Made by a program: the position numbers and the translations under genes. This document shows positions 9,302 to 16,513 of a stretch of 23,940 bases of DNA, in pieces. Position 1 is the stretch's first letter; each line of letters starts with the position of its first letter. The notes beneath the pieces were generated by a model. That model did not search any database. It saw only the letters and a list, made by a program, of their open reading frames with translations, and had not been told where the DNA came from. The stretch is from JALYUA01 sp038329555 (lineage in GTDB: Bacteria > Acidobacteriota > Thermoanaerobaculia > UBA5066 > Gp7-AA6), in assembly GCA_038329555.1 (NCBI GenBank), contig JBBQNC010000024.1:1-23940 (forward strand). The letters run 5' to 3'.

Positions 9302-11437
9302 CTACTGCGGGTCATAGGCCTCGGTTTTCTCGCCCTTCAGATACTTGTCGAACCAGCGCACGATGTGCTGCAGCCGTTCCACGCGGTGCGCGGGCTTTCC
9401 GGACCGGGACAGTTCGTGCGTCTCTCCGGGGAACCGCACCATCACCGCGGTCTTCTTCTGCGCCTTGAGGGCTCGGAACATCGCCTCGCCCCCCTGCGAA
9501 GGGGGAGTTCGCAGGTCGTCGTCCCCTTCGACGAAGAGCATGGGGGTCACGATCCGGTCCGTGTACCGGACGGGCGAGCGCTTCCAGAACTCCTCCGCGT
9601 CGTTCATCGGGTTGGAGCGGAACCACGAGGGCGTGAAGAGCGTGAAGTCCGCGGTGTACCAGAACGCCGCCCAGTCCGCGACCGACCGCTGCGAGACCGC
9701 GGCCGCGAACCGGTCGGTCTGCGTCACCGCGTAGTTCGTCAGGAGTCCGCCGCCGCTGCCGCCCGTGACACCGATCTTCTTCACGTCGACGTAGCCGCGG
9801 CGTACGACCTCGTCGACGCCCGCCATCAGGTCTTTGTAGTCGTCTCCGGGATACCGGTACTGGATGACGTTGGCGAACTCCTCCCCGTAGGTCGTGCTGC
9901 CTCGCGGGTTCGTGTAGAGCACGACGTATCCGCGCGCCGCCATCCACTGGAACTCGTGCGTGAACGTGTGCCCGTAAGCGGTGTGCGGACCGCCGTGGAT
10001 CTCGAGGATCATCGGGTACTTCTTCGAGGGATCGAAGTCCGGCGGCTTCAGGATCCACCCGTGAATCTTCTTTCCGTCGAAGCTCGAGTACCAGACCTCC
10101 TCCGGCTCGGAGAGCTTCAGCGTCGAGAAGAGCGCATCGTTGACCCGGGTGAGCTGTTGGAGCTTCCGGCCCGGCGCGTCGAGCACCCAAAGGTCGCCTG
10201 GGTGAGTGTCGTCGCTGACCGTCAGCGCGAAGCGCGAAGCGTCCGGGGTGGCCGTCCACGCCATGACGTCGTGCTCCCCCGTCGTCAGCGGCTCGAGCCG
10301 CCCCGAGGCGATGTCCAACCGCACGAGGTTGGAGCTGCCGTGCTCCGTGACGCCCGCCACGATCGACCGCCCGTCGGCCGACCAGACCAGGGGGGACGGG
10401 CTCGCGCCGCGGGGCGCGTGCTGGTCGCCCCCGACGGCGCTCCCGATCTCGAACTCCTTGCCCGGCGTCAGCGCCGAGGGCTTTCCGTCGTGGTACAGGA
10501 AGGCGTCTTCACGCGTGTGAGAGTGGACCTGCGGCGGGTTGAGCTGGCCGACGAACGCCCACAGGGAACCGTCGGGCGCCGGGACCGCCTTGCGCACCGT
10601 GCCCCGGATGTCGATCACGGTCTCCATCCCGCCCGTCTGACCCGTCTGACCCGACGCGGGAATCGCGTAGAGGTTCGAATCCGGGGCCTCGTAGTAGGGC
10701 TCGTCCACCCGATCCGACACGAAGAAGATCTTCGAGCCGTCCCGGCTCCAGGAGATCTCCCCTTCCTCGTAACGTCCCGACGTCAGCCGCTTCGGCTCGG
10801 CCGGGCCCTCGCTGTCAGCGGCGACGATCCAGACGTGCTCGGGATGCGCGGGGTCGAGCCATCCCTTCCCGTTGGCGCGATAAACGGCCCGCGTAACGAC
10901 CCGGACGTCGCTCTTCTTTGGGGCGGGTCCTTTCCGCTCCTTCGCCGCCGCCTGCTCCGCGAGGTCGGCGTCGTTCGTGCCGCTCGCGAAGGCGATCCGG
11001 CGCGCGTCCGGCGACCAGACGGGGACCCCGGCGCCGCCCGGCAGCTCCGTCAGCCGCCGCGGCTCGCCGCCGCTCATCGAAAGGAGATAGATCTGGGTCT
11101 TCTCCTTTTCGGCCGCCGCGCGGGTGAAGGCGATCGTGCGCGTGTCGGGCGCCCAGCGCGGAGCCGCGTCGCGCGGGCCCGCGGTCAAACGGCGGGGAGG
11201 CAAGGCTCCGGAGGCGGGAACGGTCCAGAGGCTCGTCTCGTAGCGGTCCTCCTCCGCATTCACGGTGACGAGCACGTAGGCAACCGATGAACCGTCGGGC
11301 GAGATCTGGGGATCCGCGACCCACCGGAATGCGAGCAGGTCCTTTTCGCTGATTGGCCGGCTGTCGGCCGCAGGAATCGGCGGGGCCAGGGCCGCCCACG
11401 TGAGCGCGACGAGGAGGAGTCGGACGCGTCTTTTCAT
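9302..11437 (-). CDS. S9 family serine peptidase (prolyl oligopeptidase/DPP type), exported
   Basis: A 711-residue exported serine peptidase. The signal peptide covers about 1-24 (MKRRVRLLL, then an Ala/Leu core ending IPAA). An N-terminal beta-propeller carries TolB/WD40-like repeats (ISPDGSSVAYV, WAPDTRTIAFTR, WSPDARRIAFAS, WSRDGSKIFFVS). The C-terminal alpha/beta-hydrolase domain contains LEIHGGPHTAYG. The nucleophile Ser is at about 561 in GGSGGG, with Asp about 641 in GDDDLRTP and His about 674 in GETHEL. It probably cleaves short peptides from the N-terminus or as acylaminoacyl/dipeptidyl units; the exact type cannot be fixed. The ATG at 11437 has AGGAGG at 11442-11447; the frame further upstream is shadow of the M55 gene. 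It is 37 bp downstream of the repaired M55 stop and 60 bp upstream of KUP. Confidence 0.93.
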   Translation of the reverse strand: MKRRVRLLLVALTWAALAPPIPAADSRPISEKDLLAFRWVADPQISPDGSSVAYVLVTVNAEEDRYETSLWTVPASGALPPRRLTAGPRDAAPRWAPDTRTIAFTRAAAEKEKTQIYLLSMSGGEPRRLTELPGGAGVPVWSPDARRIAFASGTNDADLAEQAAAKERKGPAPKKSDVRVVTRAVYRANGKGWLDPAHPEHVWIVAADSEGPAEPKRLTSGRYEEGEISWSRDGSKIFFVSDRVDEPYYEAPDSNLYAIPASGQTGQTGGMETVIDIRGTVRKAVPAPDGSLWAFVGQLNPPQVHSHTREDAFLYHDGKPSALTPGKEFEIGSAVGGDQHAPRGASPSPLVWSADGRSIVAGVTEHGSSNLVRLDIASGRLEPLTTGEHDVMAWTATPDASRFALTVSDDTHPGDLWVLDAPGRKLQQLTRVNDALFSTLKLSEPEEVWYSSFDGKKIHGWILKPPDFDPSKKYPMILEIHGGPHTAYGHTFTHEFQWMAARGYVVLYTNPRGSTTYGEEFANVIQYRYPGDDYKDLMAGVDEVVRRGYVDVKKIGVTGGSGGGLLTNYAVTQTDRFAAAVSQRSVADWAAFWYTADFTLFTPSWFRSNPMNDAEEFWKRSPVRYTDRIVTPMLFVEGDDDLRTPPSQGGEAMFRALKAQKKTAVMVRFPGETHELSRSGKPAHRVERLQHIVRWFDKYLKGEKTEAYDPQ

Positions 11438-11474
11438 CGCGCCTCCTGTCGGACGTCCGGCGCCGGCCCTCCCG

Positions 11475-12429
11475 TCAGGGCGCGAGCTCGGGCTGATAGT
11501 TGAGAACGAACTCGAGAAACCGCGTCGCCTCGAGGATATCTTTGGCGCGGAAGCGCACCGCGTGGGCGTCCACGCGCTCGACGATCGGCACATACGCGAG
11601 CAGCTCGGCCGGACGGTAGTTCTTGAAGCGGACCTCGAGCTCGACCGGCGTCTTGACCGTCCAGGGGCCGGATCTCCTTCGCCCGGGAGAGCGCGACGCG
11701 CGCCTTCTCCCGGATGAGGTCGCAGGCGGCGGCCGGCGTCATCGTCTTCGCCGAATGGAAGCCGTAGGCCCACTTCACGACCGCGACCTCGATTCCGGGG
11801 ATGAGCCCCGACGCCTCCCGGGCGATCGCGTCGTCCCCGGTCACGAGCACCACGGGCACCCGGAAGCTCCCGGCGACCGCCGCGTTCAGCCCCGCCTCCG
11901 GAACGGACACGCCGTTCAAGCGCACGTCGGCGAGATTCGCGGAGGAGAACGTGTGGGCGCGCACGCCGGCCGGGTTCGTCGTCGAGGTGTGGTACCCGAT
12001 GAACATGGCGGCGGTGAACGTCTCGTCGATTCCCTGCATCATCGCGAGAGGCCGCGGCCACGCGCGCACGACGAGCGTGTCCCGGGCGAACTTCTCGAAG
12101 AGCAGGCTCTCTCCGTTGCCGTGGGAGTCGGCGACGACGAATTCCGTGGCCCCCGCCGCGCGAGCCCCTTCGATGGCCGCCAGGACTTCGTTCGTCATGA
12201 ACTCCCGGAACCGCACGTACTCGAAGCCCGCGGTGCCGAGCTGATCTTCCGTCACGACGCCGGCGATCCCCTCCATGTCGGCGGAGATGAAGACGCGGAC
12301 GGGCGCATTCGTCGAAGCGGCGCCAGCCGCCGCCGGCGACGCCGCCGCGAGAAAGCCGGGCCGGCCGGCGAGCAGCAGAAGGAATGCGAGCGACGGGAGT
12401 GGCCGGCGCGAAGGACGAGACCCGTTCAC
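11475..12429 (-). pseudogene. M55 family D-aminopeptidase (DppA-like), exported, one-base frameshift
   Basis: Zinc D-aminopeptidase of the DppA/M55 family, releasing N-terminal D-amino acids from peptides. Putative metal ligands are visible: SADMEG (Asp and Glu), ADSHGNG (His), GYHTS (His) and PEAGLNAA (Glu). The frame is broken at a run of four G on the plus strand (11664-11667). Removing one base restores a 317-residue protein that continues TVKTPVELEVRFKNY and ends NYQPELAP at the stop 11475-11477. Uncorrected, the tail becomes Arg/Gly-rich and stops at 11434. The GTG start at 12429 overlaps the lipoprotein stop by 4 nt (GTGA). Unlike cytosolic Bacillus DppA, it begins with SRRPLPSLAFLLLLAG, a signal peptide with a twin-arginine look. 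It may be an intact gene with an assembly error rather than a true pseudogene. Confidence 0.85.
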
Positions 12430-12923
12430 GGAATGCGGATCTGGCGCCGGATCTCGGTCCGTCCGCCGTCCCGGGCAACGAGCGTGACGACGAGCGTGTG
12501 CGGGCCCGACGCGAGGGTAGGGACCGGAAAGCCGAACCCCGCCTTGTCGGCGTTCGGGTAGGCGGGATGATCCTTGGCGACGCCCGGAAAGGGCTGACCC
12601 AGTGCGACAGGGCTCGTCTGTCCGGAGTCGGCGGCGACCGTCACCTGAGCGATCCCCGAGTCGTCGAGCGCCCATCCGAACGCCCAGCTGCCCGCCTTCA
12701 CGGCGGCGCCCTCCTTCGGGGTGTCGAGGAACCCGAACGGCGCGCGGGACGTGTCGCCCCCCGGAGCCGCTCCGCCGGTCGCGGCCTGCGCGGACGTCTC
12801 CGAGGCCACGGCAGGCGACGGCGTCGCGCCCGCCCCTCCCGCCGTTTCGGTCTTCCGACAGCTCGCGAGAACAAGCACCGCCACCCCCAGACCGCAAACC
12901 GACCTTTTCCAATGCGAGATCAC
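12426..12923 (-). CDS. Small lipoprotein with Ig-like domain, unknown function
   Basis: A 165-residue predicted lipoprotein. The signal peptide runs from SHWKRSVCGLGVAVLVL to the lipobox LASC, giving a lipidated Cys (about residue 22). An Ala/Gly/Thr/Pro-rich linker follows, then a compact beta-rich domain: FGFLDTPKEG, WAFGWALDDSGIAQVTV, YPNADKAGFGFPV, GPHTLVVTLVARDGG. This resembles Ig-like modules often found in extracellular proteins with GWALDD and GPHTL motifs. GTG at 12923 was chosen because AAGGAG lies 6 nt upstream; the longer frame starting at an ATG at 12986 would put repeat-array DNA into the N-terminus. Its stop overlaps the M55 start by 4 nt, so the two are probably translationally coupled, hinting at a shared envelope role. 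No enzyme function is visible. Confidence 0.8.
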   Translation of the reverse strand: MISHWKRSVCGLGVAVLVLASCRKTETAGGAGATPSPAVASETSAQAATGGAAPGGDTSRAPFGFLDTPKEGAAVKAGSWAFGWALDDSGIAQVTVAADSGQTSPVALGQPFPGVAKDHPAYPNADKAGFGFPVPTLASGPHTLVVTLVARDGGRTEIRRQIRIP

Positions 12924-12929
12924 GATTGT

Positions 12930-12935
12930 CTCCTT
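12930..12935 (-). promoter_or_regulatory. Ribosome binding site deciding the lipoprotein start
   Basis: AAGGAG on the minus strand, 6 nt before the GTG at 12923. It supports the GTG start over the in-frame ATG at 12986, which lies inside a repeat array. Confidence 0.7.
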
Positions 12936-12963
12936 GTGCGACAAGAGTTTCGGGCATTCTATT

Positions 12964-13076
12964 GTGAGTAGCGGGTTGTGAGTCATGAGTAATGAGTCAT
13001 GGTTATTGGGAGACGAAATCGGGCTCCCCGCATGAAAACTCAGAACTCAAAACTCAGAACTCATCACTCAATTCGT
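12964..13076. repeat. Inverted heptamer-array element, copy 1
   Basis: The left arm (12964-13005) is built of 7-bp units such as GTGAGTC, ATGAGTA and ATGAGTC. The right arm (13035-13076) has complementary-type units AAAACTC, AGAACTC, AAAACTC, AGAACTC and ATCACTC. Between them is a 27-bp core (13008-13034) that starts GGGAGA, contains CGGGCTCCC and can itself form a small GGGAG/CTCCC stem. The core matches copy 2 (13591-13617) at 23 of 27 positions. It lies between the divergent lipoprotein gene and the 137-residue protein gene, about 40 bp from the former. In-frame ATGs inside it create false gene starts on both strands. Confidence 0.85.
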
Positions 13077-13157
13077 CACTACTTCCGGAGCCGGCTCATT
13101 GCCGGTGCCGTCGTCCGGCCGGGTGCCGTCCGCTGCGACGCGGGCGTCACGATCGGA

Positions 13158-13571
13158 ATGCTCTCCGAGGCTCCGCGGCCGGCCCTGAGCTGGTTCGAGC
13201 GATTCATCTCGTTTTTGACCACACCGTTCAAGAGGCTCGGCATCTCCGGCTGGAAGGAGACGGGATGCGACGCGCGCGGGCGCGGAGCCGCCGTGCGCGA
13301 CGCCCAGCACTCGACGGACGGCTTCTGGACGATCGACGTTGCCCTTTCCCGTTTCGCGATCGGAGCGCTCGAGGCGGATGTGTCGTCTCCGCGTTTCCTG
13401 CGCCTCGAAGTCGAACCGGGCACGGCGGCCCACGAGATCGTGACGGCGGCACCCGTTCGGGAAGGCACCTCCGTCCGCTTCGGCGGAGCGGTCGTGATCG
13501 ACGAGGACGCGGACTTCCTCGAGATCCATCCGGATCGGGAGTTCCGGCTCGAAAGAAGCAGTGAGTCGTGA
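13158..13571 (+). CDS. Uncharacterised 137-residue protein
   Basis: Not recognised as a named family. Codon use is typical of the window (high GC at third positions) and residue composition is balanced, so it looks real. Near the N-terminus is an amphipathic stretch, SWFERFISFLTTPFKRLGISGWKE, broken here as SWFERFISFLTTPF then KRLGISGWKE. The rest is predicted mixed beta: GFWTIDVALSRFAIG, RFLRLEVEPGT, GGAVVIDEDADFLEIHP, ending EFRLERSSES. There are no signal peptide, membrane helix or catalytic motifs. The ATG at 13158 is the first start after the repeat; only a weak ribosome site precedes it, so the start is uncertain (earlier in-frame ATGs lie inside repeat copy 1). Its last codons and stop (TGA 13569-13571) come from repeat copy 2. 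Convergent with the symporter gene. Confidence 0.65.
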   Translation: MLSEAPRPALSWFERFISFLTTPFKRLGISGWKETGCDARGRGAAVRDAQHSTDGFWTIDVALSRFAIGALEADVSSPRFLRLEVEPGTAAHEIVTAAPVREGTSVRFGGAVVIDEDADFLEIHPDREFRLERSSES

Positions 13572-13658
13572 GTTATGAGTCATGAGTTTCGGGAGATGAA
13601 TTCGGGCTCCCTGCCTGAAACTCACAACTCATAACTCAGAGCTCGTAATTCACGGCTC
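13561..13658. repeat. Inverted heptamer-array element, copy 2
   Basis: The left arm (13561-13588) has units GTGAGTC, GTGAGTT, ATGAGTC and ATGAGTT. The core (13591-13617) starts GGGAGA, contains CGGGCTCCC and is nearly identical to the copy 1 core. The right arm (about 13618-13658) has units ACAACTC, ATAACTC, AGAGCTC, GTAATTC and ACGGCTC. It fills the whole gap between two convergent genes, and both stop codons (13569-13571 plus; 13657-13659 minus) fall within or at the edge of the arms. It could fold as a long imperfect hairpin and act as a two-way transcription end; that role is inference. Confidence 0.85.
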
Positions 13659-14997
13659 AGGCTTTGACGAGCGCGGCCTTCGGCACGCGGTCGAAATGCA
13701 GCTCGCGCTCCCGGCGGGCGACGAACGTCGCGCAGACGAGATCGCCGACGACGTTCAGGACCGTCCGGCACATGTCGAGGAGGCGGTCCACACCGAGGAT
13801 GATCCCGATCGCCTCCGGCGGGATCCCGACCGTCTGGAGGACGATCACGATCAGGGGAATCGAGCCTCCCGGCACGCCGGCCGTCCCGACTCCCGCCAGG
13901 ATGGACATCACGACCACGGTGACCTGCTGGCCGAGGGTCAGGTGCACGTCGAAGACCTGGGCCAGGAAGAGCACGGTGACTCCCTCGAAGAGAGCTGTCC
14001 CGTTCTGGTTTCCCGTCGCCCCGACCGTGAGCACGAAGTTGCCGATGCGCGGCGCAATCCCGAGCTTTTCGGACGCCGTCTGGAGGCTCGTCGGCAGCGT
14101 CGCGTTCGAGGACGCCGTCGAGAACGCCGTCAGGATCACCTCGCGGCACCGGAAGAACCACTCGACCGGCGGAACCCGCGCGAGCAGCTTCAGGATGCCC
14201 GAATACACGACGAACATCTGGATCGCCAGGCCGCCGACCACCACCGCCACGTAGCCTCCGAGGCGGGGAATCACCGCGAAGCCCGAGCGCGCGGTCAGGG
14301 AGAAAAGCAGCGCCGCGACGCCGAAAGGCGCGAGAGCCATCGCCCAGTCGACGATCCGCATCGACACGCGCTGGATTCCCTCGAAGACTTCGATCAGCGC
14401 CTCTTTTTCCTTCCGCACGTGGGCGAGCGCGACCCCGAAGAACACCGCGAAGATCATCAGCGCGAGCATTTCCCCGGAGAGAGCGTCCACGGCCGCCGCG
14501 ATGGGATTGCGCGGGATGAGCGAGAGGAGGGTGTCGGTCCAGTGCTTGGCCTGCTTCGCGTTCTCGATCGCGCTCTGCGACTGGGCCGAAAACGCCCCTT
14601 CGAGCTGCCCGCGAACCGTGGCGTCCACGCCCCGGCCCGGGTGGAACACGTTGACCAGAACGATTCCGATCGCGACGGAGATTCCGCTCACGATCACGGT
14701 GTAGGCGAGCGTGATCAGCCCGACCCGCCCGAGCTTGTGCACGCCCCCGAGCTCGAGCACTCCCAGCACGAGGGAGGAAAAGACGAGCGGCACGACGATC
14801 ATGAAGATCAGCCGCAGAAAGATCTGGCCGATGGGATAGGCGACGTTTCGCACCACCCCCTCGACCCAGGGCTCGCCGCCCGCGAACGCATGGACGAGAA
14901 GGCCGCCCGCCAGGCCGACGATGAGGCCGAGCAGGATCTTCGTATGTCGCGGCATCCGCCGGGCGCGCGAGCGCGGAGAATCGGGCTTATCGGCCAA
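13657..14997 (-). CDS. Dicarboxylate/amino acid:cation symporter (DAACS family, GltP/DctA type)
   Basis: A 446-residue inner-membrane secondary transporter that takes up glutamate/aspartate or C4-dicarboxylates with cations. Family marks are the serine-rich hairpin STASSNATLP (about 293-302), the second hairpin AGVPGGSIPL (about 373-382), and DRLLDMCRTVLNVVGD (about 404-419). Alignment to GltPh places D408, R411, T412 and N415 at the substrate site; the Arg favours an acidic substrate. The usual NMDGT sodium motif reads NQNGT (about 330-334), so a normal Asp is Asn. Start is TTG at 14997, with GGAGG at 15003-15007; the next ATG would lose 14 residues. It lies 51 bp downstream of the emfourin gene on the same strand, so import may follow M4-driven proteolysis. 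Its stop codon lies in repeat copy 2. Confidence 0.93.
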   Translation of the reverse strand: MADKPDSPRSRARRMPRHTKILLGLIVGLAGGLLVHAFAGGEPWVEGVVRNVAYPIGQIFLRLIFMIVVPLVFSSLVLGVLELGGVHKLGRVGLITLAYTVIVSGISVAIGIVLVNVFHPGRGVDATVRGQLEGAFSAQSQSAIENAKQAKHWTDTLLSLIPRNPIAAAVDALSGEMLALMIFAVFFGVALAHVRKEKEALIEVFEGIQRVSMRIVDWAMALAPFGVAALLFSLTARSGFAVIPRLGGYVAVVVGGLAIQMFVVYSGILKLLARVPPVEWFFRCREVILTAFSTASSNATLPTSLQTASEKLGIAPRIGNFVLTVGATGNQNGTALFEGVTVLFLAQVFDVHLTLGQQVTVVVMSILAGVGTAGVPGGSIPLIVIVLQTVGIPPEAIGIILGVDRLLDMCRTVLNVVGDLVCATFVARRERELHFDRVPKAALVKA

Positions 14998-15002
14998 CGG
15001 AA

Positions 15003-15007
15003 CCTCC
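15003..15007 (-). promoter_or_regulatory. Ribosome binding site deciding the symporter TTG start
   Basis: GGAGG on the minus strand, 5 nt before the TTG at 14997. No ATG or GTG lies at a suitable distance, so the gene probably starts at TTG. Confidence 0.7.
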
Positions 15008-15048
15008 GCGCCTAATCTACCAACACTGAAAAATACGGGTGCCTCGGG

Positions 15049-15360
15049 TCAGGCGCGCGTCGCCTCGGGATCGTCCGACGGAGCGTGGCGAAGGATCGCC
15101 TCCATCAGCGGGCGAAACTGTTCCGGCGTGCCCTCCTCGTCGAACGTGACCGAGTGCACGGTATCGCCGTCCTGAACCGTCAGCGTGTATCGGAGCCGGT
15201 CGGGTCCGGTCCGCAGCGTCGCATCGGTATACCGGGAAAGGTTCGCGCGGGCGACCAGGTGCCGGATCTCCGCATCGCGGGAGGTCCCGTCTTCGGTCTC
15301 GAGGACCGCCTTGCGTGGCATCCCCGCCACTCCGCCGCTGCGAACGAGGGCGATTCTCAT
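15049..15360 (-). CDS. Emfourin-like inhibitor of M4 peptidase
   Basis: A 103-residue protein resembling emfourin, the inhibitor encoded next to protealysin in Serratia. Visible family pattern: an N-terminal beta strand then RSGGVAGMPRKAVLE, a middle segment with the charged stretch EIRHLVARANL, then RLRYTLTVQDGDTVHSVTF and a C-terminal helix FRPLMEAILRHA. It has no signal peptide, consistent with action on a cytoplasmic protease. ATG 15360 was taken because the family's MRIALVRSGG start fits; the frame upstream overlaps the protease gene and is shadow. It starts 25 bp after the M4 peptidase stop on the same strand, the same protease-then-inhibitor order as in the protealysin operon. This context makes the call much stronger than the short sequence alone. 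Inhibitory activity is inferred. Confidence 0.82.
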   Translation of the reverse strand: MRIALVRSGGVAGMPRKAVLETEDGTSRDAEIRHLVARANLSRYTDATLRTGPDRLRYTLTVQDGDTVHSVTFDEEGTPEQFRPLMEAILRHAPSDDPEATRA

Positions 15361-15385
15361 GGGACGCTCACTCTCGACGGCCCGC

Positions 15386-16432
15386 TCATGGCGCGCCCGC
15401 GACCGCGACGCCCACCGTTCTCCAGGCGCCGAGCACCGCTTCCACCTCGGGAGACGAAGCTCCATGGAGATCCGCGGCGACGGCGGTCGTGAGCCTCGCC
15501 GCGTCCGCGAAGTCCGACCCGTGACGGAGCCGGTCCCGCAGGGCGACGTACCAGATCCTCCCGGCCTTCTCCCACGCGCGGCCGCCGATCGCGGTCGCGG
15601 CGAGGAAGAACGCGTAATTCGGAATCCCCGAGTTCAAATGGACGCCGCCGTCGTCGTCGGCTGTCTCGATGTAGCCGCTCATGTGCGAGGGCTGCGGGTC
15701 CTTCCCGAGGATCGGATCGTCGTACGCCGTTCCCGGCGCGCGCATCGAGCGCAGGGCGGTGCCGCTCACTTTCGGGGCGAAGAGACCCTCTCCGATCAGC
15801 CAGTCCGCTTCGAGCGCCGTCTGGTCGAGCGTGCGCTGCTTGACGAGGGAGCCGAACACGTCGGAGATCGACTCGTTCAACGCTCCCGGCTGGCCCTGGT
15901 AGTCGAGGTTCGCCTCTCGCGCCGTGACGCCATGCGTCAGCTCGTGTCCGATCACGTCGACGGAGATCGTGAACCTCTGAAAGAGATCGCCGTCTCCGTC
16001 GCCGTAGACCATCTGGCTCCCGTTCCAGAACGCGTTGTCGTAATGGTCGCCGAAGTGCACGGAGGAATCGAGCCGCATCCCGCGATCGTCGATCGAGTTC
16101 CGGCCGAAGACCTCGAAATAGAGGTCGTAGGTGACGCCCGCTCCGTCGTACGCCTCGTCGGCGGCGGAGTCGCCCGTCGCGGGATCGCCCTCGGCGCGGA
16201 TGAGCCGGCCCGGAAGCGTCGTGCGGTGCCGCGCGTCGAAGACGTCGCGGCGCTTCTCACCCGTCGGCGTCGCCACCGGGAGCGCCGCGAGCAGTTGTCG
16301 CCGGGCCCGGAACCTCTCGGAAGCGATGAGCGTCGTCAACGCGCTCCGGCGCTGCTCCGGCGAACCGTTTCGGCTGATGCTCTCGAGCATGTACGGCGGC
16401 AACACGAAGCAGGGCGCGGCGGGCGAAGGCAT
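15386..16432 (-). CDS. Protealysin-like M4 metallopeptidase
   Basis: A 348-residue thermolysin-family (M4) zinc endopeptidase. Zinc motif HELTH at about 163-167 (H163, H167, catalytic E164); NESISDVFG supplies the third ligand at E187; DGGVHLNSGIPN carries the transition-state His at about 265. There is no signal peptide. The short N-terminal propeptide has PPYML at about 12-16, a mark of protealysin-like enzymes with a compact removable propeptide, in contrast to the long propeptide of secreted thermolysins. In Serratia, protealysin is known to work inside cells, including on actin; the target here is unknown. The ATG at 16432 has only a weak ribosome site. It is followed 25 bp later by the emfourin-like inhibitor gene and then the symporter, and it is divergent from the PLP enzyme. 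Confidence 0.93.
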   Translation of the reverse strand: MPSPAAPCFVLPPYMLESISRNGSPEQRRSALTTLIASERFRARRQLLAALPVATPTGEKRRDVFDARHRTTLPGRLIRAEGDPATGDSAADEAYDGAGVTYDLYFEVFGRNSIDDRGMRLDSSVHFGDHYDNAFWNGSQMVYGDGDGDLFQRFTISVDVIGHELTHGVTAREANLDYQGQPGALNESISDVFGSLVKQRTLDQTALEADWLIGEGLFAPKVSGTALRSMRAPGTAYDDPILGKDPQPSHMSGYIETADDDGGVHLNSGIPNYAFFLAATAIGGRAWEKAGRIWYVALRDRLRHGSDFADAARLTTAVAADLHGASSPEVEAVLGAWRTVGVAVAGAP

Positions 16433-16513
16433 GGCAGCGGTCCAGACTGCCCCTCCCCGCGCGGCCTGTCAAGCGCCGCGCCGCGGCCGGGTGTCGGGAA
16501 CTATGCTTGCGGC

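Noticed and set aside
11434..11474. ATGA overlap between the uncorrected M55 frame (stop at 11434) and the S9 ATG
   Set aside because: It looks like translational coupling, but the uncorrected tail is compositionally non-coding while the repaired frame is clearly protein-like; the overlap is a coincidence.
12964..13076. Possible CRISPR array
   Set aside because: Units are 7 bp and contiguous, with no unique spacers and no cas genes.
13079..13468. Minus-strand open frames opposite the 137-residue gene
   Set aside because: The plus-strand frame has better codon bias and composition; the minus frames begin or end in repeat DNA and lack ribosome sites.
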